This document shows positions 11,091-31,246 of a stretch of DNA of 48,125 bases, one piece after another; positions within the stretch are counted from its first letter, which is position 1, and each line of letters opens with the position of its first letter. The DNA is taken from contig JAHBMJ010005491.1 of NCBI GenBank assembly GCA_018398765.1, positions 22,501-70,625 on the forward strand. Reading direction: 5' to 3'. The position numbers were made by a program, and so were the translations under genes. Origin of the DNA: Chromera velia (taxonomy: Eukaryota; Sar; Chromeraceae). The notes below the pieces were generated by a model. That model had not been told where the DNA came from. It saw only the letters and a program-made list of their open reading frames with translations, and did no database searches.

Positions 11091-12143
11091 GACTATTAAT
11101 CGTAATCGCTATTATACTAGGCTAATTGCCAGGATAATGGTGAATCTCAATCTCTTATAAGTTGTCAAACTGCATATTATAGCACATTATATGCGATATG
11201 ATTCAGGATACTATGCCCTAGGCCCCTAGCACTGATATTGATCGTGCAATGCAGTTAATGTGTATCCTAGCTTATATTTCTAGTTGTATCTTTTAAATTG
11301 GAGCAATGTAGTACCATTCTACTACCATGCTAGCTATATAGTCATGGTAGTAGCTATATAGTTACGGTAGTAGCTATAGTCTCTTACTAAGCTTCTTTTA
11401 CAAGTTGTTGAAATTATAGTTTTTAAGCTCTTATAGCTCCAATTAAACTTAATTTAGATTAATTTTAATAATACGATATAAGTCAAGGCCCCAGGCTAGC
11501 AGTGGATCATGGGGTGCCCGAAACATAAATCCTATCTTATCCTAATCCTATGCTATGGTTATTATAGCAATTTTAATTTTTTTAAAAATATTTTATCTAG
11601 AAAATTCTAGAGAAAATTTAATTGGTACATAAGGATAACTCATCTTCAGACTAGTCTTCAGATCACAATCATCATTGTACCCCGAGTCATACTCCATTGC
11701 TATCGGCTCACACCGGCGATAAACGTCGAATGTTCCGAAGAAGTCAATGCTGTGCAACTGACTTTTGAGAGCAAATCTTCTTCTCAGTTGAATAGCCCCA
11801 ATCTGATGGGCTCAGGGCCTAAGTGTTTCCCCTACGTACCTTCTCCAATCTGATACACAAATACTCAGATCAACTGCTTTCTGTCGCGCTCACTCTCTCT
11901 CAAGGAATCAAGACAATGGGAACAGCGAAGCATGAAACAAACGGTCGAAGTGTTCAACGATCAAACTCTAGCTGCAGCGATTTATCGATACAGAAGCAAA
12001 CTAACTAAAGATTCTTAACAGTGGACGTGCTGCTAGGCGTGCTATGCAGACGGGAAAATGTGATGAAAACAAGTATCATTGGAAATCCTTCCTCCATTGA
12101 GCCTTGTAACTGAGGCTGGCTACAACTGTATGTGCAGTATATA
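11091..12143. other. AT-rich intergenic sequence
   Basis: No gene seen. A short tandem set around 11325-11385 repeats GTAGTAGCTATATAGT-like words about three times. 11520-11640 is AT-rich with runs of T and A. 11640-12010 is mixed and has no coding character. Confidence 0.45.
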
Positions 12144-12333
12144 TTATTACAGACAGTGAGGATGAGATAATTCCGTCTGCAAAAGTCCGCGCGCAAAAGC
12201 CGCGTACAAAAGTTTTTTAGTGAAATCTGTGCATGCAAACAGCAAATTTTGCTTCAAAAACTTTTGTACACGGCTTTTGCACGCAGACTTTTGCAGACAG
12301 AATTATCTCATCCTTACTGTCTATGATAATAAT
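12144..12333. mobile_element. Foldback MITE-like element
   Basis: The two arms (about 12144-12215 and 12262-12333) are inverted copies that begin with AGACAGTGAGGATGAGATAATT and continue with repeated CGYGYRCAAAAG words. The six differences I count between the arms are transitions. The same left-arm sequence (GATGAGATAATTCCGTCTGC onward) recurs at 47108, so this is a family. No coding capacity. Confidence 0.8.
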
Positions 12334-12724
12334 ATTGTATATGTAGTACGTCTGCAATATGCGGCCCCGGAAAACACTCTTCAAAGCATAAGTAGCACAC
12401 AAAATTAATGTTTTTTCACACAGCTTTCCCATGTTTTCCCCTTTTTTATATGTTGTGCACGGAGCAAGTGAATTTTTACATATACACCGGGTTGTCAACC
12501 TAAATCAGACAATTGAGGCTCAGTGACAAGCGTCAGTCTGCGTATATGTAGAGAGTTATGTCAGACAACACAGGAACACGACTTTTTCCACTAGTTTTCC
12601 CAGCTTTCAGTCAGTGCTTTCGGTCAGTGCTTTCCATGTTCAGTCTGTAATCTATATGCATGAGAGCTAGAGAAGAGGACAAACAAAGGAACAGGTCCGA
12701 ACAAATCCGAATCTCTTTGTTGAA

Positions 12725-14100
12725 ATGGAAGCAACGGGTAGAGATCAGGAGGCCAATGAGCAAATCTCTTTGCTTGTCAGATCCCTTTGCTCTGCAATAA
12801 AAAAAATTAAGCTCTCGCTCAAATTGAAATTTGTGACTCCACAGACGGTTGTTCTCATCCGCAACAGTCTGACACAGCTGCATAGAAACTTATTAGATTC
12901 AGTGTTGAACAACACCTACGAATTTGACCTACCCTCTCTGGAGGACCGGCTTCCGGAAATTGTAGATTTGATTGCCCTTTTCCGCCCTATGTGTGCAGCG
13001 ACTCTGTACGAAGCGCAGCAGCAGTACGAAAAGACGGGGGGGATAGATGATGTCAAACTTCTGTTGAAGTACGGTGCCAAAACTAACATGGTTGTTGAGG
13101 GGGAGACCCTTCTGACGCGTGTCAGCAAGAAAAAACAAAGAATTGCGATGCAGCACATCCTTTTAGACGGTAACGCAGATCCCTGCCTCAAAAATGGCTG
13201 GGGAGAGGCCCCTATTGTTCTTGTACTGAAGGTCGACAGCCAGAACAGTCTCTAGGGGGGGGCAGCATTTGCACCCCTTCTGCTCGAGTCCCCGAAGATG
13301 TTCATCTCAAAGACAAACACTGATTGCACCACGGGGGGAACAGTGTTTCACCTGTGTAGAGATCTAACAGTCATGCCGAAATTGAAACTCAGGGGTGGGG
13401 AAATCGATGCGCTGAGCTTAGGCGGAGAGGGAGAAACCAACAATGATACCTTGAAACAACTCCACTCATCTAGACAGCCTACCGAGGGGACCTCACAGTG
13501 ACTATGGTTCGCTCCCTTGTTCAGAACGGAGCAAAAGTGAACTTCCAAGCGTACGATTCGTCTACTACCTTGCTGACTACAACGGTATGTGGGCACCTCC
13601 CCGTAGCCTTCTTTTTGATAAGACAGAAGTGGGCAGACCTCTCAAAAACAGATGCAAGTGGGATCACGATCCTTCACTGTCACTTTGCTTCTGGCCAAGT
13701 CGATGCTGAGTTTACCGAACTCATTCTTCAGTATCTGCCGACACTGATTTACGAAACAAATTGCAGAGGGCGGACACCCCTTCATGTGTTGGCAGACACC
13801 TCCATGTCCCCCAATCTCTTGACCACAGTTTTCAACAAGTTTGCGGCCTATAGAATCGCGTCTTACACCACCCTGAAGGATACCGACGGAAAGACAGTTT
13901 TGATGAACGCCTGCAGAAAAGGTAACCCCGCATTTGTTCAGAAGCTGTTGCAAACCCTTCCAGGACAGCTTCAACTTGAAGGTGCAAACATAAAGCGTCA
14001 TCTCGATGAGAGAGACTCGAACAACGATACGGCCCTCATTCTGGCAGCCAAAGAGGGTCATACGGCTGTCAGGTCTCTACTTCTTAGAATTTTTATATGA
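12725..14100 (+). pseudogene. Ankyrin-repeat protein gene, reading frame interrupted
   Basis: The first frame runs 12725-13252, from ATG 12725, about 176 residues. An N-terminal helical part is followed by ankyrin-type units (IDDVKLLLKYGAKTNMVVEGETLL). TAG at 13253-13255 interrupts it; the same frame then continues with another unit (GGTVFHLCRDLTV) to 13501. From about 13498 the ankyrin pattern moves to another frame (VRSLVQNGAKVNF, GRTPLHVLADTS, DGKTVLMNACRKGN, NNDTALILAAKEGH) and ends at TGA 14098. So there is one stop plus one frameshift. A 38-nt intron would be needed to remove the TAG, far shorter than other introns here, so decay is likelier, though introns cannot be excluded for the second break. 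Ankyrin units mediate protein binding; the partner is unknown. Confidence 0.7.
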
Positions 14101-15002
14101 CTTTATACTTCCAAGTTTACACATATATGATTTTAACTAGGATTTTGAAGTGCTGAATGGTTGTATACTTAGTTTTTTATAGTTTTTTGCAATGTTAGGC
14201 CCACAGTTAGGAGGCTATGCATATCTAGATACATATAGTGCCCACAGATCATTCCTCACATACATGAATGCATGCATGCGACGTGAACCCATCTAGTGAA
14301 CCCATGCATGCAGACGTCAATACTCAAAGCTACACTAGAAGCTACCTTGCAGTCTTGTCACTGCGGCAGTCCAGGCGTTGAAATAATGATTGAAGGACAT
14401 TGAACTCGACCAATTAAGCTACTGGGCCGGAGGCCCCGTGCGTGCTTGTGTGCGTGCATGCTCACAAATGGAAGAAAGCAAAGCTGATTGCAAAAGAGCA
14501 GAGTGTGTTCGCATGGGAGTGTGAGGATAATGCGAGGGATAATGCGGTCTGAGGAGGGCAAGCAGGACGCAGGCAGGCACGAGGCTGGACGGGCAGCAGA
14601 CCAGCCTTTTCTTGTGAAGATGAGGAAGGCGGTCTCCAACTGCTTCTGGCCGCCCTAGCAGTGAGCCTTCAGCTCTTCTTCTCCGTCTCCCTTACCAGCA
14701 CGCCTTAGTCTGTATGGGGTAGAGAAGAGAGAAGAAGAGAAACGGAGAGACTCTTTAGGCTCAGTCTTCGTTCCTTCAGAGCTGACTCTGTTTTGCAAGT
14801 CCCCTCATGCTCTTTCTTCCAGTGTTGCATCCTGCCTCCTGCCCCTTTTGCTCTCTCTTCCTTTCTCTTTCTAGCCTCGCGATCCCGAGAGAGACTAGAC
14901 AGAGGAACGAGAAAGAGAAAGAGAGGAGAGGACATTCCTTCCACGGGCTCGCTTGCTGCAATTCGCGTTGCCCGCTTTCCCTGCTGCCCTTTCCCGTCCG
15001 TT
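14043..15002 (+). repeat. 960-bp direct duplication, copy 1
   Basis: The sequence from GGCAGCCAAAGAGGG to CCCGTCCGTT is repeated at 15004-15963 with an offset of 961 and no difference in the lines compared. Each copy is followed by a single N (15003, 15964). It includes the last 19 codons of the ankyrin gene and about 900 bp of non-coding sequence. Confidence 0.95.
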
Positions 15003-15003
15003 N

Positions 15004-15963
15004 GGCAGCCAAAGAGGGTCATACGGCTGTCAGGTCTCTACTTCTTAGAATTTTTATATGACTTTATACTTCCAAGTTTACACATATATGATTTTAACTA
15101 GGATTTTGAAGTGCTGAATGGTTGTATACTTAGTTTTTTATAGTTTTTTGCAATGTTAGGCCCACAGTTAGGAGGCTATGCATATCTAGATACATATAGT
15201 GCCCACAGATCATTCCTCACATACATGAATGCATGCATGCGACGTGAACCCATCTAGTGAACCCATGCATGCAGACGTCAATACTCAAAGCTACACTAGA
15301 AGCTACCTTGCAGTCTTGTCACTGCGGCAGTCCAGGCGTTGAAATAATGATTGAAGGACATTGAACTCGACCAATTAAGCTACTGGGCCGGAGGCCCCGT
15401 GCGTGCTTGTGTGCGTGCATGCTCACAAATGGAAGAAAGCAAAGCTGATTGCAAAAGAGCAGAGTGTGTTCGCATGGGAGTGTGAGGATAATGCGAGGGA
15501 TAATGCGGTCTGAGGAGGGCAAGCAGGACGCAGGCAGGCACGAGGCTGGACGGGCAGCAGACCAGCCTTTTCTTGTGAAGATGAGGAAGGCGGTCTCCAA
15601 CTGCTTCTGGCCGCCCTAGCAGTGAGCCTTCAGCTCTTCTTCTCCGTCTCCCTTACCAGCACGCCTTAGTCTGTATGGGGTAGAGAAGAGAGAAGAAGAG
15701 AAACGGAGAGACTCTTTAGGCTCAGTCTTCGTTCCTTCAGAGCTGACTCTGTTTTGCAAGTCCCCTCATGCTCTTTCTTCCAGTGTTGCATCCTGCCTCC
15801 TGCCCCTTTTGCTCTCTCTTCCTTTCTCTTTCTAGCCTCGCGATCCCGAGAGAGACTAGACAGAGGAACGAGAAAGAGAAAGAGAGGAGAGGACATTCCT
15901 TCCACGGGCTCGCTTGCTGCAATTCGCGTTGCCCGCTTTCCCTGCTGCCCTTTCCCGTCCGTT
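15004..15963 (+). repeat. 960-bp direct duplication, copy 2 (probable assembly artefact)
   Basis: Exact second copy of 14043-15002, bounded by single Ns. This is what is expected when two contig ends overlap but were scaffolded without merging. The 19-codon ankyrin tail at its start is therefore not a separate gene. Confidence 0.92.
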
Positions 15964-16130
15964 NCTTTGCTTTTCAATCAGGCCCCCCCTCAATTAGCCA
16001 GCCGACTGGCAACGCACTGAAGGAAGAAGCAGTGCACCCACAAAATTGGCACACAAAGAAAGGTGAGACAAGGAGAAGAAAAGAGGGTCCGTGCGAATGA
16101 AAGAAGAGGGCAGGAACACTACGTGCTCGA

Positions 16131-16362
16131 GGAAGAAAGAAAGAAAGAAAGAAAGGAAAGAAAGGAAGGAAAGAAAGAAAAGAAAGAAAAGAAAGAAAGA
16201 AAGAAAGAAAGAAAGAAAAAAAAGAAAAGAAAGAAAAGAAAGAAAGAAAGAAAGAAAGAAAGGAAAGAAAGAAAGTTAGAAAGAAAGAAAGAAGAAAAGA
16301 AGAAAAGAAGAAAAGAAAGAAAAGAAAGAAAAGAAAGAAAAGAAAGAAAGAAAGAAAGAAAA

Positions 16363-16398
<36 letters not shown>

Positions 16399-16465
16399 GA
16401 AAGAAAAGAAAGAAAGAAAGAAAAGAAAGAAAGAAAAGAAAGAAAGAAAGAAAGTAAGAAAGAAA

Positions 16466-16496
<31 letters not shown>

Positions 16497-16555
16497 GAAG
16501 AAAAGAAAGAAAAGAAAGAAAGAAAGAAAGAAAGAAAAAGAAAGAAAGAAAAAAA
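16131..16555 (+). repeat. (GAAA)n / (GAAAA)n microsatellite
   Basis: About 425 bp of nearly pure GAAA with GAAAA and GGAAA variants. All frames are open across it, which yields spurious Lys/Glu/Arg proteins on the plus strand and Phe/Leu/Ser proteins on the minus strand. Confidence 0.95.
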
Positions 16556-16692
16556 GGACTAGTCCAAAAACTGCAAAAGAAAAGGGGGGGCAAAACCGCC
16601 TCAAACAAAACCTTTCATCGAGGACCTTTCCCAAATCCATCCTACCTTTTCAAGCTTAAATATACCATACACCCCCCACCCCCCTGTCATCG

Positions 16693-17439
16693 TCATACTC
16701 CCTCTTCCTCCTCTTCCTCTTCTTCCTCCTCCTCTTCCTCTTCGTCATCCGCGTCCCCCCATTCATCCTCTGCCCCCTCCAGATCCGAATCGTCCTCCCC
16801 ACAAATGTCCATCGCCCTCAACCCGTCCTCATCCCCCCCATGCCCTCCATGAGGCATCACAAGATCGTGTCTGGGAAGCAAAGAAGCAGCCATCTGTTCA
16901 TGCAACAAACGCTCCATCTCCAAAGGCCCCAACCCCGCAGTCACCCCTGCAGCAACCGCATTCACCCCTGCGGCAATACGCGCACGGGCCTCTGCTTGCA
17001 AATGCCCCAGAACAGTACCATCACACGCTGTCCCCGAGACCCTCATGAGACTGTTCAGCGCGTCTGTTCCCAGAGGGGGGGTCGACTGGTCCTCTGGTAA
17101 TGAACGGCGCCAAGCATTCATCACCGTGACCAGCTCAGCCTCCTTCTGTTCGGGAGGCAGCCGGAAGAGCTCTTCAAGATACAGTCCCCCCCCACCCCTG
17201 CCACTATTCTTCGCTGCTGCAACCCCCGCAGCTCCATTCTGCTGCTCCCCGTTGGACTCTGCTGCAACCGCTTCTTGCGACGCGTTTGTTGAATTGGCCA
17301 TCAATTCCCTGACTCCCTTCACAAGAACTTCCATGGCAAGAGGGTCGGCACGGTCCCTCACCGCCAGGGCGACGGGAGTGAACACCTGACCCGACATTGT
17401 CTCGGGGTCGTTCAGACGTCCCATCTCCCAGAGCTCTCG
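16693..17439 (-). CDS. Acidic-tailed protein, 3' exon (possibly last exon of the upstream kinase)
   Basis: An open frame ends at TGA 16693-16695. It has an ordered part (MSGQVFTPVALAVRDRADP, LEELFRLPPEQKEAELVTVM), an Ala/Gly-rich linker and a C-terminus of about 16 consecutive Glu after GDADDE. I do not recognise the family. An ATG at 17424 could start it, but a pyrimidine-rich TCTCCAG acceptor at 17440 keeps the same frame in phase 0. That phase matches a GTCAGTCGG donor at 17865 in the last kinase exon. The upstream frame is closed by TAG at 17511-17513 and the assembly gap lies beyond. It may therefore be a separate gene or the last exon of the kinase. Confidence 0.6.
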   Translation of the reverse strand, partial: RELWEMGRLNDPETMSGQVFTPVALAVRDRADPLAMEVLVKGVRELMANSTNASQEAVAAESNGEQQNGAAGVAAAKNSGRGGGGLYLEELFRLPPEQKEAELVTVMNAWRRSLPEDQSTPPLGTDALNSLMRVSGTACDGTVLGHLQAEARARIAAGVNAVAAGVTAGLGPLEMERLLHEQMAASLLPRHDLVMPHGGHGGDEDGLRAMDICGEDDSDLEGAEDEWGDADDEEEEEEEEEEEEEEGV

Positions 17440-17527
17440 CTGGAGACGTGCAGGAGAGACCGTCCCTGCCTCCTCTCCGGGATGGAGCCCGAGGCCGTGA
17501 TCGAGTGGGTTCTATTTTTTTTTTGGG

Positions 17528-17620
17528 NNNNNNNNNNNNNNNNNNNNNNNNNNNNNNNNNNNNNNNNNNNNNNNNNNNNNNNNNNNNNNNNNNNNNNNNN
17601 NNNNNNNNNNNNNNNNNNNN
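17528..17620. other. Assembly gap (93 N)
   Basis: Run of N between the acidic-tail exon and the kinase 3' end. The gap length may be nominal. Confidence 0.99.
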
Positions 17621-17844
17621 GGGGAGAGGAGGTATGAGAGACATGCATGCAGACTCACACAACTGGATGGGGGCTGTGAAGGAAGGAGTCCGTTTGGAAG
17701 GAAGGGGAATTTATGAAGCAGACTGATCGTGCATGTAAATAACGACTGAACGGTCCGGCGTGTGGCTTCACAAGTGCCAAGTCTTCCTGCCCCATGCCAA
17801 CCGACCAACCGACATAACAATCGACCTATGGACAAAATAGTCAC

Positions 17845-26389
<8,545 letters not shown>

Positions 26390-27100
26390 TACTGATCAAA
26401 AGCAGAAGCAGACCTACAGCAAGACTCAATCCCACTACTTTTCCCCGAGGATCAAGAATCACCGAAGGCGCTGACCACGCCGCCTTGCGGGAAGACCATG
26501 TGAAAGCGTGTGACACCTCATCGAGACAGCCTCACCCAATCTGTACAAACCATCCTTCGGCAAGAAACCAGGTCGGCTACTCACTGAGAGATCTGCACCT
26601 CAAGTTCAGCTGTTGCTAGTGTTGAAACAGTTTCAAATGTCGCTTGTGCGGCTGACTGCATGGCATGGGTTCTGACTTCTGTGTCCGGACTCTGAAGAAG
26701 GAAGAACAGGAGATTCGCGTGATGAATCATCCGCTCGAATCCCCGCAAGTTTTTTTTTTTTCAGCGTTTGCGGTCGATCTTATATCAAAGGTCGTTCGCA
26801 CGGAGCAATAATCACGGTCATTGCGGGGACGATGCGGGGACGCATCATCGAATCTGAGTCTGAATCTCTATATACTCAGTGAGTCATGCTGACTCTTTTG
26901 ACGATTCATTCGCGAAAGAGAAGCACTATTTTTAACCGCAGCGTTGATGCCAGACACTCCACATTAGTATTCAACCATCCCAGGATCTGAAGGCTCGCGT
27001 TTCAAGTTTCAACTCCGCCTGCCTGACTGGCTGAGTTGTGACGACGGGTCTTTCTGATCGCTTCTGTGTCCAGGGAAATATGCTTAGGACGCGTGGGTGA
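26390..27100. promoter_or_regulatory. Bidirectional promoter region
   Basis: 711 bp separate the divergent start codons of the kinase (26389, minus) and the helical-repeat protein (27101, plus). The region holds a T-rich tract near 26751-26762 and a TATATACT word near 26870. No coding exon is evident, so both promoters should lie here. Confidence 0.5.
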
Positions 27101-28894
27101 ATGTCCCTCTTCTCGCGGTCGCCTCTGATGAGGCTTTGCAGTCGTCTGCAGCAGCAGAAGCTGTCTGCAGAAGAACTAAGGGCTGCAGCAAGCTCTGTGC
27201 TGCGTCTCCAGAGTGCGCAGAGTCCGGTTGTCTCCTTCTCTCTCAAAGAAATAGAAGCGGAAAGGACTTTTCTTCGGGAGGTAGGACAGTGTCTGGGTTT
27301 CCTTGCAGACCTTCGTTTTCAAAGCCATGATTTTTGGAGTCGAGCAGGCAGGTTGCTGGCATCTCGATTGGATGCGTACGTGAAGACAAGGGACACCAGT
27401 AGCTCCACCTCTTTGCCGTCTCCTCCCCCCGTCTCCTTCCAAATCCCGAGTCGGACACTGGCTTCAATTCTGAACGCCTTTGCCCGCGTCGGTATCGCAA
27501 ACAGACGACTTCTCTCGTCGGCTGCCCGCACTGCTCTGCTTCTGCCTCCAAGGGATTTACATCCCGTGGACTGTGCTCAGATGTGCAACGCTTTCGCGAA
27601 GTTGAAATTCTTCGACGCGCACCTCTTTCGTTGGTTGTCTGACCGTGCTGTGGCTCTTGCACCTGACATGGACGTGCAGGGCTTGACGTCTGTGTGCAAT
27701 GCCTTCTCGAAACTACCCTCCCCATCTGCGGGAGCATCCTGGAACGTGAAAAGTCTCTTTGAAGAGCTGCTACCAGAGGTAGAAAGGAGGGTCGACAAAC
27801 TCAGACCTGGGGAGGTTGCGCAGATTGCCAACGCGTATGCTCGTGTGTTTGGAGAGACAGACCCAGGCCCCCACACTGTCTGTCGGGTCATTGAACGGGG
27901 ACTTGAGAGTGACGTGTTCGACCGTTTCTCCGTCAACGAGCTTGTCATGTGTCTAAATGCAGCTGTGAAAGCGGCTGCGTGGGATTCAGACCCCTGCTCT
28001 ACTTTCTTTCAGCGTGCCGAGCTAAAAGTGGTCGAAGCGTTTGATCACCTCGATGGACCCCATATGGCGGTAGCCGTCAACGCATTTGCCCGGGCCGGGG
28101 GTCCCTCTCTGTCTTCCTTCCTTCCCGTCTTCGAGAGACTGAAGGAGTGCCTTCCTTCCCAAATGGAAAGAAGACCTCCGTTGTCGTCAACGAATTTGTT
28201 CCAGATCGCAAACGCCCTCTCGAGGCGCAACATCCGAGACACACACACACTCGAATTAGTGGCCATTCGAAGCCATTTCCTGGGCTTTTCAGCCTTTGAA
28301 CCCGTCAACTTGGCTCTTCTGGTCGGAGCGTTTGCACGTTCCGATCTCGTGTTGTCTGAGGACATCAGACGAGAGCTCCTCGAAGCAGCCTCCGACCACG
28401 TCTCGCAGGGAAACCTGAACCCCATCGCTATGGCTGCACTTGCATACGCACTGTCGGCCTCCCCGTTTCTGGCAGAACCCCGTGTGATAACCGATGTGCT
28501 CTTAGATCTTTCGGGAAAACAACTGAGGTCCAAGTCTGTCATCTATCAGGTCAGTGTGTAGCCTTCTCTCACTCACATATCTCTCTGTCTCTATTTCTAT
28601 CTGTCTGCCCATCTATCTGTCTATCTTTCTGTCTATCTATCTCTATCTCTCTTTCCGCCCATCTATGTCATTTTCTCTCCCTACCCGCGTGTCTGTATAA
28701 GCGTGTGTGCAAGTTTGTCGGGTCCCATCTCCGCACTGACTGAGCTGTCTTTCTGTTTTTTTCCCTGCGATTTTCGGTCTCCATTACGTTTCGTCTGTGC
28801 AACAAATTTTGTGTATTCGCGTCAAGAAAAAGAAGATGGATGGACGTATGCATCTTGGCTCGCCGTCTTCTGGCTTGTCCGCAACTTGTACACT

Positions 28895-28927
<33 letters not shown>

Positions 28928-30412
28928 TCGTTCTTTTCGGTGGCCCCCATTCCAAACTACTGGTCCTTCCCACCATTCCCTGACCGCTTTGCTCTTTGAA
29001 AGTTTATCAATCATTCTGGACGAAAAATCAGAGGAAGCGGTTGCTTGTCTGCAAAATAGCCCCGTCAGGTCGTCTCATTTTTGTGCTACTCTCGTTTGCC
29101 GCCTTCCCCCGCTTCTTCACGTGCGCACAGAACTACTTCCTTCCCTGCTCTGTGTCTGCAGAGCTTTCTCGCCCTTCACGCTCTGAGATGGCTGTGTGCA
29201 CTCCCCTGTGGGGATTCGTACGTGGCGGTGGGCTCTGCAGAGTCCCCTGAGCCTACAAGAGAGCTGGACAGCGCTGCTCTTGGTCAGAGTGTCCCTAATG
29301 GTCCTGGCGTGACATCAGAACACCAAACTGACAATGTTCTCTGTGAAAGGGACAGGGGTGGAGGGAAGTGGGAGAAAGAGTCGCCCTTCCCGTATTTGTT
29401 GCGGGATGAAGGGCGACAGAGGGGCTGCTTGAAAGAGGTTCTTCCTTTCCTGTCTTGTGTCTCCTTCCGTGAGATCCAGACCCTTTCCGACTTTTTCTGC
29501 CGTCTCTCAGAGGCTCTCGAAGAGAGGGGGTACTTTGCCTCACGCACTCCGTCCTCCCAGTTCAACACCCAACCCTCAGACACACAGGCAGAAGTCCTCC
29601 TGGCCGTCTCCTCAGTCCTCTCACCCTGCAGCCTAGACGCAGAGACGGCCCGAGAAGAGACGGAGAGAACAGACCCGATCGAGACGCCACTTTCAGGGAT
29701 AGAAACGGAGCCCCCCTCGTGCCCAGTCTCCCCCTTCCCGATGAGAGAAGAGGCAGTGATTGGGCCCTTCTCTGTCGACTTGCTCCTTCTCTCTCTTCCC
29801 GATTCCTCCTGCTTGCATGTGTCCTCGCCTCGTCCCCACAAAGAGACTGAATCTCTCCGCATGACATGTAGTCGTGCACAGGGCCCCCCTCCGACAGAGC
29901 AGTGGGATAACGCCTTGTCACAGGAGGAGGTGCGGGGAACCTCTGCAACCCGACTGACACCACGAGAGACGTTGCTCCATGACCCTGTGAACACACGCAT
30001 GCAGAAGGCTGCCCCAACAAGCGGACTAGGATTCGTTTCTGCCGAGCAAACCGTCGCTCCACCCCCTTCACTCGCAAGGTTGCGAGCGGACCTGCAAAGG
30101 CGGCAAGGGGAGGAGACTGACAAAACTCCCTCTGTGGATGAGGAGAGCAAGCTACAGGAGCCAACTGAGGTGGGAGAAATCGAGAGAAGTTCCGCCTTTT
30201 CAGGTCAATCTGGCTTGTGCGTGAAGGTCGACGGGAGAGAGCGGGACCGCTTTCGGATCGAAGAACCAGCTGGGCCAAGGGGTCCTGAATATTTAAATCC
30301 CAAGCAGGGAGGCACATCCCATTCCCGCCAGTATCCTGATGAAATGATTGTACGTCCCGTTGTAGTCCCAGATCCGCCTTTTGTGTCCAGGCTGCAGCCT
30401 AAAGTCTTCTAG
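27101..30412 (+). CDS. Helical-repeat (HPR-like) organellar RNA-binding protein
   Basis: Two exons, 27101-28549 and 29162-30412 (1449 + 1251 nt; 899 residues). The donor is GTCAGT and the acceptor CTGCAG, phase 0. The ATG at 27101 directly follows an in-frame TGA. The N-terminus MSLFSRSPLMRLCSRLQQQK is Arg/Ser-rich without acids, as in mitochondrial presequences. Residues about 110-475 are repeated helical pairs of roughly 36-40 residues with a recurrent core: LASILNAFARVG, DCAQMCNAFAKL, GLTSVCNAFSKL, EVAQIANAYARV, ELVMCLNAAVKA, MAVAVNAFARAG, NLFQIANALSRR, NLALLVGAFARS, AMAALAYALSAS. This matches the heptatricopeptide-type repeats of apicomplexan and chromerid organelle RNA-binding proteins (established knowledge, recognised by pattern). 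The second exon is low-complexity and ends at TAG 30410; I see no RAP domain. It probably acts on mitochondrial or plastid RNA. Confidence 0.82.
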
Positions 30413-31246
30413 GTAGTTTTCCGTATAGGTTTTAACAAAATATCTTTTCAACTTGAATGCGCTCAAACAAGCCTTTTCAAATTATGTATTTGTAAAATGA
30501 TCGGCTGCTAGATCGGCTGCATCATCGGCCAAAATGATCGGCTGCTAGATCGGCTGCATCATCGGCAACCTAAGGTAAAGTCTATTAAAGCTCAGGATTG
30601 ATTTGATTGATTGATTGATATCAGGAGATATTCAAATCATATTACAAATATATGATAATTATCATAATGTCTTTCAGTACTGATTGATTGATTGATTGAT
30701 ATGTTCCGCCCTAGGGCCTAGGCGATGCATAGTGGTAAAAAAAAAAAAAAAAAAATCTGAAAACGTCTATTCTTTTTTTTTTTTTAATTTAAAATTTTAT
30801 TGTATATGTAAAAAAAAATAAAGGTTAAATGACTAGCTTCAACTAGAGTTTGAATCATATCTAGGATCCCAGTTTCACTTTTAGCTTGGTAGACGCTTAA
30901 AAAGATTGACCAAAACTAGCTTCGACTAGAGCTTCGAAATGTATATCGTCCTAGATATCGTCAAAGAGCCAGTCAAAGAACTTCTCCTCTGTCAGACCCC
31001 CCGGTGGATGTATAATGATTATCAATTTAGATAATCATTACGTATTAAAAAGACTTTAAGCTCTTAATAATTATCATAATGAGTAATTATTATCAAAATA
31101 AATAATCATTATACATCTTGATCACACTTTATTCCTCTAGCACTATCACTCACATGCCTTTACACTAGAAAGATACTAAAACGATATGAGTGTTGCATAT
31201 TGAAGAAAGATTAGAATGATTATGACATCTCACTGGCAGGAACTTC
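30413..31246. other. AT-rich intergenic region with small repeats
   Basis: A 37-bp unit (AAAATGATCGGCTGC...) occurs twice in tandem at 30494-30566. (TTGA)n tracts lie at 30601-30620 and 30683-30700. Homopolymer A and T runs occur at 30737-30785. A pair of CTAGCTTCRACTAGAG words is at 30833 and 30916. Palindromic ATAATGATTATC/GATAATCATTA sequences are at 31012-31040 and 31073-31115. No gene seen. Confidence 0.5.

Noticed and set aside
15004-15600. A second ankyrin gene tail and duplicate small ORFs
   Set aside because: They lie in the exact N-bounded duplicate of 14043-15002 and are most likely an assembly artefact.
16063-16659. Long Lys/Glu/Arg and Phe/Leu/Ser open frames on both strands
   Set aside because: They are translations of the GAAA microsatellite; openness follows from the repeat and not from coding selection.
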